A DNA stretch of 64,000 nt, taken from the NCBI GenBank assembly GCA_040219515.1, contig JAVJSI010000005.1, positions 209,243 through 273,242 on the forward strand, written 5' to 3'. Made by a program: the position numbers and the translations under genes. The stretch's first letter is position 1, and every line of letters starts with the position of its first letter. The notes under the pieces are model-generated. The model did no database searches. It saw nothing but the letters and a program-made list of their open reading frames with translations, and was not told the DNA's origin. Shown here piece by piece: positions 1-11,268 of the stretch. Origin of the DNA: Acidimicrobiales bacterium (GTDB taxonomy: Bacteria; Actinomycetota; Acidimicrobiia; Acidimicrobiales; Aldehydirespiratoraceae).

Positions 1-1253
1 ATGTCCCAACTGATGCCGGGCGCCCGCAGCACCACGAGGTCGTGCGCGTTCACGACCTCGAGTCCGCCGTCGCGAACCTCGAGCTGGGTGGAGAACCGGC
101 CGAAGTCGAGGCGGGGCGCGAACTCGATGATCGCCTGGCCGGAACCCTCGATCGTGCGGATCAGATCGGTACGACCGGAGAGGCGGTCGGGGCGCCCGTC
201 GGAACAGTCGAGATAGTCGGTGACGGTCATCGTGTCCCAGGTCGTCTGCAACACCAACGAGTCGTCGACATAGGCCTGGGTCGGGGTGTCGGCGACCTCC
301 GCCGGCCGCACCGAGAAGTGGCCGGCGGACGGACCGCCGAGCAACTCGGCGAAGATGGCGGCCGAGTCGATGCGGGGCACGCACAGCCAGGTGATGCGGG
401 CGTCGGGGGTGACCAGAGCGGCGGTGCGCTGATCGGAGAGGAGCGAATGGTCCTGGATGGCCGTCAGCCCGGCCCCGGCCAACCACTCGGACCGCCGGGT
501 GCACAGGGCGGCGAGCAACACCGCGACCTGGTCGGGTGACTCGACGCGGAACGGCGCGATCGTGTCACCGTCGCCGACCTTCACGCCGATGTCGGGCCCG
601 GCGAGGGTGGCGAACGCGTCCTCGTCGGTGATGTCGTCGCCCAGGAACAGCACGGCAGTGGCACCGACGGTGCCCCGCACGGTGGTGAGGGCCCTGCCCT
701 TGTCGGTCGGTACGAGGAGCAGTTCGCAGACCATCTTGCCGTGGCGCACCGTGAGGTCGCCGATACCGCCGGCGATGTCGGCGAGCGCGGCGAGGACGTT
801 GTCGACCGCGGCCGGGTCGACGTTGCGATAGTGCACGGCGACCGAGGCGGGCTTCTTCTCGATCGACATGCCCTCGTAGGCCGCCACGATGGGCTCGAGC
901 TGTTCGACCAGCGTCTTGCGGATGTGGCGCAGGTTCGGGTCGAGGTCGAGCGCGAAGTCGATGTCGAACTCGCTGCCGTGGGAACCGACGAGGTGGATCT
1001 CGGCCGGAAGCCGAGACAGGGCGGCGAGGTCACGCAGCGAACGCCCGGAGATCACCGCCACGTCGGTCTGCGGCAACGCCGCCAGGCTCCGCAGCGCCAC
1101 GCTGGTTTCGCGCAGCGGGAGAGCTTTCATCGGGTCGGACACGATGGGGGCGATCGTGCCGTCGTAGTCGCAGGCAACGAGCAGGTTGGGGGCCTGGGCC
1201 AACCGATCGAGTCGTTCGTCGAGTCTGGGGTTCGCCAGGAAGTCTGCGTTCAC
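1..1253 (-). CDS. otsB: Trehalose-phosphatase fused to GH15 (trehalase/glucoamylase-like) domain, 3' end cut off
   Basis: The first 417 codons of a gene that runs off the left edge. Residues 29-33 are DYDGT, the HAD-phosphatase nucleophile motif, and LGDDITDEDAF near 202-212 is the metal-binding motif of OtsB-type enzymes that turn trehalose-6-phosphate into trehalose. From about residue 264 the chain changes to a GH15 N-terminal domain (DHSLLSDQRTAAL, then WLCVPRIDSAAIFAELLGG). GH15 enzymes in actinobacteria include trehalases. The start is a GTG at 1253, chosen because TAGCGT lies 8 bases upstream at 1262-1267, the leaderless layout seen across this window. The divergent rhomboid gene starts 73 bases away. 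The GH15 catalytic acids would lie outside the window, so its activity cannot be judged. Confidence 0.85.
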   Translation of the reverse strand, partial: MNADFLANPRLDERLDRLAQAPNLLVACDYDGTIAPIVSDPMKALPLRETSVALRSLAALPQTDVAVISGRSLRDLAALSRLPAEIHLVGSHGSEFDIDFALDLDPNLRHIRKTLVEQLEPIVAAYEGMSIEKKPASVAVHYRNVDPAAVDNVLAALADIAGGIGDLTVRHGKMVCELLLVPTDKGRALTTVRGTVGATAVLFLGDDITDEDAFATLAGPDIGVKVGDGDTIAPFRVESPDQVAVLLAALCTRRSEWLAGAGLTAIQDHSLLSDQRTAALVTPDARITWLCVPRIDSAAIFAELLGGPSAGHFSVRPAEVADTPTQAYVDDSLVLQTTWDTMTVTDYLDCSDGRPDRLSGRTDLIRTIEGSGQAIIEFAPRLDFGRFSTQLEVRDGGLEVVNAHDLVVLRAPGISWD

Positions 1254-1326
1254 AGGGGTTGACGCTACTTCGCGGCTCGGCACCCGCGGTCAGTAGGCCC
1301 GGAAGGGACCGATACCGTGGACGAGA

Positions 1327-2193
1327 GTGAGCGAGACACCGAGCCAATCACCGAGCGAGCCCACGGTCACCACCTGCTATCGACACTCGGACCATCGCGC
1401 CGGTGTGGTCTGCCAGCGTTGCGACCGCCCGATCTGCTCGCAGTGCATGCACCAGGCGTCGGTGGGGTTCCACTGCCCAGAGTGCGTGAAGAGCGGGAAG
1501 CAGCAGGTCTTCAAGGGCCCGGCGACGTTCGATCCGCTGGTGACGAAGGCGCTCATCGCCATGAACGCGCTGGCCTTCCTCTGGTCGTCCGCGGAGTCCG
1601 GCTCGATCTCGCGTATCGGTGGCTCGGTCCTTCGTGACTTCGGGCTCTTCGGCGGCAACGGGTTCACCATCGGGGTGGCCGACGGTGAGGCCTACCGCAT
1701 CCTCACGTCGGGCTTTCTCCACAGCGGCCTCATCCACATCGGCTTCAACATGTACGCGCTGTGGATCCTCGGGCCACAACTCGAACGGGCGCTCGATCGA
1801 CACCGATTCATCGCGCTGTACCTGACAGCGCTGGTCGGTGGTGCCGCCGGTGTCATGTTGTTGGATCCCGACGCTTTCACGGTGGGCGCATCGGGAGCGG
1901 TCTTCGGATTGTTCGGCGCGGTCGCCGTCATCCAGCGCGCGGCGGGCATCAACATCTGGGCGAGCGGGATCGGTCAGATCCTCGGGCTGAACCTGCTGCT
2001 GACGTTCGCCATCCCCCGGATCTCCGTCGGTGGCCATGTCGGCGGCCTCATCGCCGGCGCCGTCGTCGGTGCGATCTATGTCGGGCTGGCCCGGACGGGC
2101 AAATCCCCGTGGATCGGCACGGCCGCCGTCGTCGCCCTGGGCGTCGTGCTGTCCCTTGCCTCGGTCTACGTGGCGAGCAACCCGGTCTTCTAG
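1327..2193 (+). CDS. Rhomboid family intramembrane serine protease with N-terminal zinc-binding B-box
   Basis: A 288-residue integral membrane protease expected to cut transmembrane substrates inside the bilayer. Residues 17-53 hold paired cysteines and a histidine (C17, H20, C29, C32, C37, C40, C50, C53), a B-box-like zinc site often found at the N terminus of actinobacterial rhomboids. The rhomboid fold follows with GASGAVFG containing the nucleophile Ser189 and GGHVGG with catalytic His237, on separate membrane helices. HIGFNMYALW is the usual conserved helix around residues 138-147. GTG start; TACCGT lies 8 bases upstream. The cytosolic zinc domain may recruit partners, but no substrate is suggested by the neighbours. 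Confidence 0.93.
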   Translation: MSETPSQSPSEPTVTTCYRHSDHRAGVVCQRCDRPICSQCMHQASVGFHCPECVKSGKQQVFKGPATFDPLVTKALIAMNALAFLWSSAESGSISRIGGSVLRDFGLFGGNGFTIGVADGEAYRILTSGFLHSGLIHIGFNMYALWILGPQLERALDRHRFIALYLTALVGGAAGVMLLDPDAFTVGASGAVFGLFGAVAVIQRAAGINIWASGIGQILGLNLLLTFAIPRISVGGHVGGLIAGAVVGAIYVGLARTGKSPWIGTAAVVALGVVLSLASVYVASNPVF

Positions 2194-2212
2194 AACCCGG
2201 CCGTCCGACGGA

Positions 2213-2659
2213 TCAGAATCTGGCGGCCAGCAGCTTCAGGTTGCGGCGCCAGATCAGCTTGAGGATCTGTCCACCCACGAGACCGCCGATGGGGCCACCC
2301 ATCCACCACGGGAACGTCAGCTCCTCCTCCCACGAGAACCGTGTGCTGTCGCTGCCGACGGGCGTGAGAGTGAATCGGCCGCGGCCCTCGACGAGCCCGA
2401 CGTGGCGAACACCCATGACCGACTCGGGTTCCCACTCGGTGATCTCCATGCGGTCGGTGAGTCGCAGCGGGCCGACCTTGGTCGCGCAGTCGAACGCGGC
2501 ACCGATCCCACTCGTTTCGTCGGTCGTGAAGGTGATCGATTCGGCGTCGTGCATCCATTGCACGTGTCTGTCGATGTGGCGGACGTCGTCCCACACCTCG
2601 GCTGGCGATGCCGCGATGTCGACGGCGACACGGATTCGAGCGGGGGGTAGGAGAGCCAC
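2213..2659 (-). CDS. SRPBCC (START-like) family protein
   Basis: A 148-residue protein with the polyketide-cyclase/START-like pattern: a first beta strand, SPAEVWDDVRHIDRHVQWM helix and loop near 18-36, then alternating strands ending in a C-terminal helix with WRRNLKLLAARF. Such proteins form a hydrophobic cavity that binds lipids or aromatic ligands; no substrate can be assigned. GTG start, with TAGCCT six bases upstream (2666-2671). It converges on the rhomboid gene with 19 bases between stop codons. Confidence 0.8.
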   Translation of the reverse strand: MALLPPARIRVAVDIAASPAEVWDDVRHIDRHVQWMHDAESITFTTDETSGIGAAFDCATKVGPLRLTDRMEITEWEPESVMGVRHVGLVEGRGRFTLTPVGSDSTRFSWEEELTFPWWMGGPIGGLVGGQILKLIWRRNLKLLAARF

Positions 2660-2682
2660 CCCCTGAGGCTAACGGCGTTGGG

Positions 2683-3417
2683 TCAGCGGAGGCGGTACAC
2701 GCTGACGTGGGTGTCGGCGTTCTCGTCGAAGGGCGCACCGGTCCAGTCGGCGTGGCGTCGTTCCCGCGCGAACCCGGCACCGAGAAAGAGGGCGTCGAGC
2801 TGGTCCGGGGATTGATAGTGCAGCATCCATGGACGCATCACGATTCCGGCCGCGGAGATGTCGATGTGCTGGCCGCGGATGTGCTGGGCGGCCGCATCGT
2901 GGGACGAGACGCTGAGCACGGCCCGATCGTTGGTGACCTCCCGTACCGACACGCCGCCGTCGGTGAGGCCGTTGTCGGGTGGCACGAATCCTTCGATGGC
3001 CACACAGCCGCCCGGACGCAGGACGGTGGCGAGCGCAGCGGCACAGCGCTGTTGAGCGGACGAGTCGGTGAGGTTGAAGAACGTGTTGAACGCAGCGAAC
3101 GCCACCGAGAAGTGTGCAGGGGCCACGGGCGGCGCCGCCATGTCGGCGAGCACGGCCTGAACCGAGCCGGCCCCCGGCTTGGCGGCCAGTCTCGCCAGCA
3201 TGGCCGGACTGGCGTCGACCCCGACGACCTCGAGACCGGCGGCCGCGATGGGGATGGCGAGACGGCCCGTGCCCACCCCCAACTCGAGGACCGGACCGCC
3301 GGCGGCGAGGGCGACGACACCGTTGACCGTGGCCTCGACGTCGCTCACGTCGCCGTACCACTCGTCGTAGACGTCGGCGAAGCTCTCGCCGTAGGTCTCG
3401 GGTCCGTAGCCGTCCAT
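2683..3417 (-). CDS. Class I SAM-dependent methyltransferase
   Basis: A 244-residue protein with a Rossmann SAM-binding core: motif I VLELGVGTGRLAIP near 43-56, then EVVGVDAS as the acidic ribose-binding loop, and a post-I LADMA segment. The N-terminal YGESFADVYDEWYGD is typical of the small-molecule methyltransferases of actinobacteria. ATG start at 3417 in the dense gap before the divergent cysteine desulfurase. Substrate unknown; its neighbours give no clue. Confidence 0.85.
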   Translation of the reverse strand: MDGYGPETYGESFADVYDEWYGDVSDVEATVNGVVALAAGGPVLELGVGTGRLAIPIAAAGLEVVGVDASPAMLARLAAKPGAGSVQAVLADMAAPPVAPAHFSVAFAAFNTFFNLTDSSAQQRCAAALATVLRPGGCVAIEGFVPPDNGLTDGGVSVREVTNDRAVLSVSSHDAAAQHIRGQHIDISAAGIVMRPWMLHYQSPDQLDALFLGAGFARERRHADWTGAPFDENADTHVSVYRLR

Positions 3418-3465
3418 TGCCGAGCAGTCTGCCCGGCTCGTGAGCGGGTCCCTAGGCTTGGAGTC

Positions 3466-4617
3466 ATGGAACGCGAGATCTATCTCGATCATGCGGCGAG
3501 CACGCCGCTGCGGCCCGAGGCCCGGGAGGCATGGCTCGACGCGATCGACGCCCATCACGCGAACCCGACCGGCTCCCACAAGGCCGCTCGTCACGCCCGG
3601 CGAGCCCTCGACGACGCCCGTGATGTCGTCGCCGCCGCACTCGATCGGCCGTCGGCCGAGGTGATCTTCACCAGTGGGGGAAGCGAGGCCGACAATCTCG
3701 CCATTCGGGGTGTGTTGTCCGCCCGCGGGGGAACGGCGGTGTGTTCGGCAGGGGAACACCACGCCGTACTCGAACCGGTGGAGCACGCCGGCGGGGTCAC
3801 GGTGCCGCTCGACGAGACCGGTCGAGTCGCACCCGAGGTCTTGGCCGCGATTCTCCGCGACCACGACGACGTCTCGATCGTGTCGCTCATCGCGGTCAAC
3901 AACGAGACCGGGGCGGTCAACGACCTCCCGGCCCTCGCGGCCGTCGTGCGCGAGACGGCGCCCCACGCGCTGATCCACACCGATGCCGTTCAAGCCGTCA
4001 GCTGGATCGATCTCGCCGCAGCGACGGCCGACGTCGATCTCGTGTCGATCACCGGCCACAAGTTGGGTGGCCCGGTCGGCACCGGGGCGCTCTTCGTGCG
4101 CAACGGGATCTCGCTCGAGGCGCAGATTCTGGGTGGCGGCCAGGAACGCGGCCGACGGGCGGGCACCCCCGACGTGGCCGGTGCGGCGGCCTTCGCCGCC
4201 GCGATCGCCGTCACCGTCGACGACCGCGTCGCCGAGGTCGCCCGGCTCGGTGCGCTTCGCGATCGTCTGCTCGCCGGGCTGCTCGACCAGCTGGGGGCCG
4301 TCGTCCGCCCCACCGTGGCGGTCGAGGGGGACTACGACCGGGTGGCGGCCGGCGCGGCCCACGTGATGCTGGCCGGCATCGAGGCCGAGGCCCTGCTGTT
4401 CATGCTCGACACCAAGGGCCTTCGAGCCTCGGCGGCGTCATCGTGTTCGAGCGGCGCCCAGGACCCTTCCCACGTCCTGGCGGCGATGGGCATCGACCGA
4501 GAGCTCGCCCAGGGGTCGCTTCGGTTGTCGCTCGGTCACACCACCACCGATGCCGACATCGATGCCGCTCTCGAGATCATCCCCCCCGCCGTCCGCCACC
4601 TCCAGGCCCACCCCTGA
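3466..4617 (+). CDS. Cysteine desulfurase (IscS/NifS family)
   Basis: A PLP enzyme of 383 residues that removes sulfur from cysteine as an enzyme-bound persulfide for tRNA thiolation or Fe-S assembly. YLDHAASTPL opens the fold; SITGHKLGGP carries the Schiff-base lysine K199; Cys327 in SSCSSG is the persulfide-carrying residue on the mobile loop. It sits one gene from mnmA, the usual arrangement in Gram-positive bacteria for supplying sulfur to 2-thiouridine synthesis, so that role is favoured (inference). ATG start; TAGGCT ends 7 bases upstream, indicating a leaderless transcript. Confidence 0.93.
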   Translation: MEREIYLDHAASTPLRPEAREAWLDAIDAHHANPTGSHKAARHARRALDDARDVVAAALDRPSAEVIFTSGGSEADNLAIRGVLSARGGTAVCSAGEHHAVLEPVEHAGGVTVPLDETGRVAPEVLAAILRDHDDVSIVSLIAVNNETGAVNDLPALAAVVRETAPHALIHTDAVQAVSWIDLAAATADVDLVSITGHKLGGPVGTGALFVRNGISLEAQILGGGQERGRRAGTPDVAGAAAFAAAIAVTVDDRVAEVARLGALRDRLLAGLLDQLGAVVRPTVAVEGDYDRVAAGAAHVMLAGIEAEALLFMLDTKGLRASAASSCSSGAQDPSHVLAAMGIDRELAQGSLRLSLGHTTTDADIDAALEIIPPAVRHLQAHP

Positions 4618-4620
4618 CCG

Positions 4621-4667
4621 TTCTGTGAGCTTGAAAGGCGCCCCGGTGGCCATTCGAGCTCACAGAA
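4621..4667. terminator. Bidirectional hairpin terminator between convergent genes
   Basis: A perfect 11-base inverted repeat, TTCTGTGAGCT at 4621-4631 and AGCTCACAGAA at 4657-4667. Pairing continues inward for about four more base pairs (one G.U), then a short GGC/GCC stem. It lies exactly between the stop codons of the desulfurase and the opposing FabH-like gene. There is no clear T tract on either side. Confidence 0.65.
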
Positions 4668-4681
4668 GCGGGACCGGGGTG

Positions 4682-5701
4682 CTACCAGCGGACGAGCGAG
4701 CTGGCCCAGGTGAAGCCGGCGCCGAAGGCGGCGATGCAGACGAGCATGCCGGGTTCGAGCTTGCCGGCCTTGAGGGCCTCGTCGAGCCCGATCGGGATGG
4801 TGGCTGCGGTGGTGTTGCCGAACCGCTGGATCGTGTTGAAGACCTTGTCGTCGTCCTCGATGCCGAGCTGCTTCGCGGCGAAGTAGTTGATGCGCATGTT
4901 GGCCTGGTGGAAGATCCACAGGTCGACGTCGTCGACGGTGAAACCGTTGGCGTCGAGCGCCTCGGTCGCCACTTCGGGCATACGAGTGACGGCGTGCTTG
5001 AACACGGTCTTGCCGTTCATCTTCGGCCACTGGGCACCCCGCTCCATCCAGTCGCCGCTGAAGCGATCGGGGAAGTAGGTCATCGACGGCCCCTCGATCC
5101 ACAGCTCCTTGGCGTAGGTGCCATCGGCGTGGAGGTGCGATGAATATATGTGGGCTTGCGTCGTCGGGTCGTCGACCTCGGTGGCCTGGAGCACCGCGGC
5201 GCCGGCGCCGTCACCGAACAGTACCGACACGTCGCGGCCGGCGTCGGAGATGTCCATGCCCTTGGAATGGATCTCGGCACCGACGAGCAGGACGGTCTCG
5301 GCCATGCCGCCACGGATGAACATGTCGGCCTGGGCCATGCCGTAGACGAAGCCGCTGCACTGCTGGCGCACTTCGATGGCGGGGATGCCCGGACATCCCA
5401 GCTTCTCCTGGAGGAAGCAGGCGGTGCCGGGGAACTCGTGATCGGGGCTCAGCGTGGCGAAGAGGATCATGTCGAGATCGCCGGGCGTGACACCGGCGGC
5501 GGCCATCGCCTTGTTGGCCGCCTCCAGTCCGAGGTCGGACGTCGTGGTGCTGTCGGCATCGACCCAGTGGCGTTCTTCGATGCCCGACCGGCTCTGGATC
5601 CACTCGTCGGAGGTGTCCATCCACTGCGTCAGGTCGTCGTTCTTCACGACGCGATCGGGAACGAACGAGCCAACTCCGAGGATGCGGGTGCGTCGAGTCA
5701 T
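4682..5701 (-). CDS. fabH: 3-oxoacyl-ACP synthase III family protein (FabH-like)
   Basis: A thiolase-fold condensing enzyme of 339 residues. The FabH triad is complete: Cys115 in QQCSGF, His265 in FHQANMRI and Asn296 in GNTTAAT. In fatty acid synthesis the family condenses acetyl- or branched acyl-CoA with malonyl-ACP. The segment around 185-245 is longer than in E. coli FabH, and no other fatty acid gene is nearby, so a role in a specialised or branched-chain product is possible. ATG start; TAAGTT lies 7 bases upstream and shares two bases with the -10 box of divergent mnmA. Confidence 0.9.
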   Translation of the reverse strand: MTRRTRILGVGSFVPDRVVKNDDLTQWMDTSDEWIQSRSGIEERHWVDADSTTTSDLGLEAANKAMAAAGVTPGDLDMILFATLSPDHEFPGTACFLQEKLGCPGIPAIEVRQQCSGFVYGMAQADMFIRGGMAETVLLVGAEIHSKGMDISDAGRDVSVLFGDGAGAAVLQATEVDDPTTQAHIYSSHLHADGTYAKELWIEGPSMTYFPDRFSGDWMERGAQWPKMNGKTVFKHAVTRMPEVATEALDANGFTVDDVDLWIFHQANMRINYFAAKQLGIEDDDKVFNTIQRFGNTTAATIPIGLDEALKAGKLEPGMLVCIAAFGAGFTWASSLVRW

Positions 5702-5708
5702 GCGGGAG

Positions 5709-5718
5709 AACTTACGCT
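5709..5718. promoter_or_regulatory. Back-to-back overlapping -10 boxes of fabH and mnmA
   Basis: TAAGTT on the minus strand (5709-5714) and TACGCT on the plus strand (5713-5718) overlap by two bases. They lie 7 and 6 bases before the start codons at 5701 and 5725. Both transcripts would be leaderless, and simultaneous RNA polymerase binding at the two boxes should be sterically exclusive (inference). Confidence 0.55.
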
Positions 5719-5724
5719 GAACAT

Positions 5725-6798
5725 GTGAGTTCCGACCGCATGGACGATTCCGGGGTTACGCCAGCCGGTCCGGTGATGGTGATGATGTCCGGTGGTGTCG
5801 ATTCCTCCGTCGCCGCGGCCCTGCTCCAACAGGCCGGCCACGAGGTCGTGGGGGTCACCATGAAGCTCTGGGGCGGGCCGAGCGACACCGGCTGCTGTGC
5901 GGTGAGCGACGTCGACGACGCCCGCCGCGTGGCGGACCGCCTGGGCATCGAACACCACGTCTTCAACTTCGGCGACGACTTCGAACGAGATGTCGTCGGG
6001 CCCTACGTGGCCGATCATGCTGCCGGCCGCACGCCGAATCCTTGCATCGAGTGCAATCGGCACCTGAAGTTCGACCGGCTGTTCCGCCGCGCCGACGCGT
6101 TGGGGTTCGCCACGGTCGCCACCGGGCACCACGCCCGCGTCGTCGCCACCCCTGACGGGCCGCGTCTCGGGAGGGGTGCCGACGCGGCGAAGGACCAGTC
6201 CTACGTGCTGCACGTGCTCGACCAGTCGGTGCTGTCGCGGCTGATCCTTCCGCTCGGTGGGATGACCAAGGCCGACGTGCGCCGGATCGCCGCCGACCTC
6301 GACCTCCGCACCGCCCACAAGCCCGAGAGCCAGGACGTCTGCTTCATCACCAACGAGCGCGGGCGCAAGGCATTCCTCGGCGACCGCATTCCGCTCAAGC
6401 CGGCGACGGTGGTCGACCGGGACGGTGCGACCGTCGGTGAAGTCGACTCGGTCGAGCTCGTCACCATCGGCCAGCGGAAGCGGCTCGGTCTGGCCGGCGG
6501 CACCGACCCGCGCTACGTGATCGACGTCGATGCGGCGGGCGGAACCGTCACCGTCGGCGAGAAGGCCGACCTCGACACGTCGGCCACACCGCTCGAGTCG
6601 TGGGCCTGGACGGGCGCACCGATCGACGGCGAGCTCGAACTCCAGTGCAGCGCGCACGGCGCGGTGGCGACCGGACTCGTGCACGCCGACCGGGTCGAGT
6701 GGGCTGCGCCCCATCGCCGCGTCGCACCCGGCCAGAGCGTGGTCGCCTACTGCGACGGGCTCGTGGTCGGCGGCGGCCTCGCCACCCGCGTGGCCTGA
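5725..6798 (+). CDS. mnmA: tRNA-specific 2-thiouridylase MnmA
   Basis: A 357-residue enzyme that thiolates U34 of Glu, Gln and Lys tRNAs. The ATP-pyrophosphatase PP-loop SGGVDSS is at 22-28. The catalytic pair is Cys107 (NPCIECN) and Cys206 (DVCFI); ATGHHAR and KDQSYVL are family signatures, and a beta-barrel C-terminal domain follows. The GTG at 5725 is preferred over the ATG at 5740 because TACGCT sits 6 bases before it. Sulfur probably comes from the cysteine desulfurase encoded two genes away. Confidence 0.96.
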   Translation: MSSDRMDDSGVTPAGPVMVMMSGGVDSSVAAALLQQAGHEVVGVTMKLWGGPSDTGCCAVSDVDDARRVADRLGIEHHVFNFGDDFERDVVGPYVADHAAGRTPNPCIECNRHLKFDRLFRRADALGFATVATGHHARVVATPDGPRLGRGADAAKDQSYVLHVLDQSVLSRLILPLGGMTKADVRRIAADLDLRTAHKPESQDVCFITNERGRKAFLGDRIPLKPATVVDRDGATVGEVDSVELVTIGQRKRLGLAGGTDPRYVIDVDAAGGTVTVGEKADLDTSATPLESWAWTGAPIDGELELQCSAHGAVATGLVHADRVEWAAPHRRVAPGQSVVAYCDGLVVGGGLATRVA

Positions 6799-6825
6799 CG
6801 TCGTTGGTGCGCCCTCGGGCGTCGG

Positions 6826-10120
<3,295 letters not shown>

Positions 10121-10124
<4 letters not shown>

Positions 10125-10765
10125 TCGAAGCCGTGTGTTGGGACGTGGGCGGGGTGTTCTCGGGTCGACCGGTCGACGCCATCGCCGACGTGGCCGCCGA
10201 GTACGACATCGACGCCGACGCGGTGTTCGCCGCGATCTTCGGGCCGTACCATCTCGACGGCGATCACTCATGGCACCGCCTCGAACGCGGTGAGATGGCG
10301 TTGTCCGATGCCTGGGGTGACGTCGAGGCGGCCATTGCCGAGTTCGGTGTCGAACTCAGCCTCGCCGACTTCTTCCGCCGTTTCGGCAACGACCCACACG
10401 ACCGCGCGGTGGTCACCGAGACCGTGCGTGACCTGCACGGACAGGGCATCGCCATGGGCATCATCACGAACAACGTCAAGGAGTTCTCCGACTCGGCGAC
10501 CGGTGGCTGGCGATCCATCGTGCCGATCGAGCTCATGTCCGTCGTGATCGACTCGTCCGCGGTGGGTCTGCGCAAGCCGGACCCCGCCATCTACCACCAC
10601 ACGCTGTCGGAACTCGGCGTCGCGCCGGGCAATGCCGTGTTCCTCGACGACATGGCGGCCAACGTGGACGCGGCGGTCGCCATCGGCATGCACGGCATCG
10701 TGGTCGAGGCCGATCCCGCCCCGGCGATGACGGAGTTGCGAGCGCTGGTCGAGCGTCTCAGCTGA
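10121..10765 (+). CDS. HAD-superfamily hydrolase
   Basis: A 214-residue haloacid-dehalogenase-fold protein. The nucleophile motif is WDVGGVF (Asp8); motif II Thr/Asn is in GIITNNV; motif III is Lys in LRKPDPAIY near 152; motif IV is FLDDMAANVDAA near 171-182. It resembles the epoxide-hydrolase-N-domain/phosphatase subgroup acting on small phosphorylated metabolites. Asp10 of the usual DxD pair is replaced by Gly, as in the dehalogenase-like GGV/GGT branch. Its ATG overlaps the stop of the preceding MazG remnant by four bases. Confidence 0.82.
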
Positions 10766-11183
10766 CGGTGAACGCCCACTCCACGTCGTAGAGTTCGCCG
10801 GGTTCCCGGATGTCCTCGATCACGACACGCACACAGTTGTCGTCCGGCGACAAGAATGCCACCGGCTTGCCCTCGTCGGGCTGGTACACGTAGAGGTTCA
10901 CGCCATCGGTCGGGCGGACGAAATCGACCAACTCGACCGGCGACGCGCAGCCGGCGTCGGGGGAGATCGCGAACGAGCGCACCACGAAGCCCGGCTCGAG
11001 ATCGATGGACACCTGCTGTTGCTGAAGTACCTCATCGCCCCGTTCGGGGGTCAGGGCCTCGACGCCGGGAATACGAAGCGCGGCATCGGGCGGGTCCGTC
11101 CGGCCGATGAGGCCCGCGCCGACGAACATGCCGATGCCCGCGATCATCAGTGCGAAGAAGATCAGGTATTGCCGACGACCCAT
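10758..11183 (-). CDS. Membrane-anchored protein of unknown function
   Basis: A 141-residue protein with one N-terminal membrane helix (YLIFFALMIAGIGMFVGAGLI, about residues 6-26) and an extracytoplasmic beta-rich domain holding two cysteines (near 79 and 117) that could form a disulfide. No family recognised. It converges on the HAD gene with an 8-base overlap of coding ends and is divergent from the PASTA kinase, so a link to cell-wall signalling is only suggested by position. Confidence 0.6.
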   Translation of the reverse strand: MGRRQYLIFFALMIAGIGMFVGAGLIGRTDPPDAALRIPGVEALTPERGDEVLQQQQVSIDLEPGFVVRSFAISPDAGCASPVELVDFVRPTDGVNLYVYQPDEGKPVAFLSPDDNCVRVVIEDIREPGELYDVEWAFTVS

Positions 11184-11268
11184 TCCCTGATCCTGCCAGA
11201 TCGCGGTGGCATATCACGGGCCGGGGGGAGACACCGTCGGCGCGCAGCGTGCTTGTACGTTGTCTGCG

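Noticed and set aside
2608-3460. Very long open frames on both strands through 2600-4600, 7100-9500, 25600-27500 and 53900-55700
   Set aside because: These are shadows of real genes in high-GC DNA: they lack domains, are rich in Arg/Gly/Pro or His/Asp, and overlap clearly recognised proteins along their whole length.
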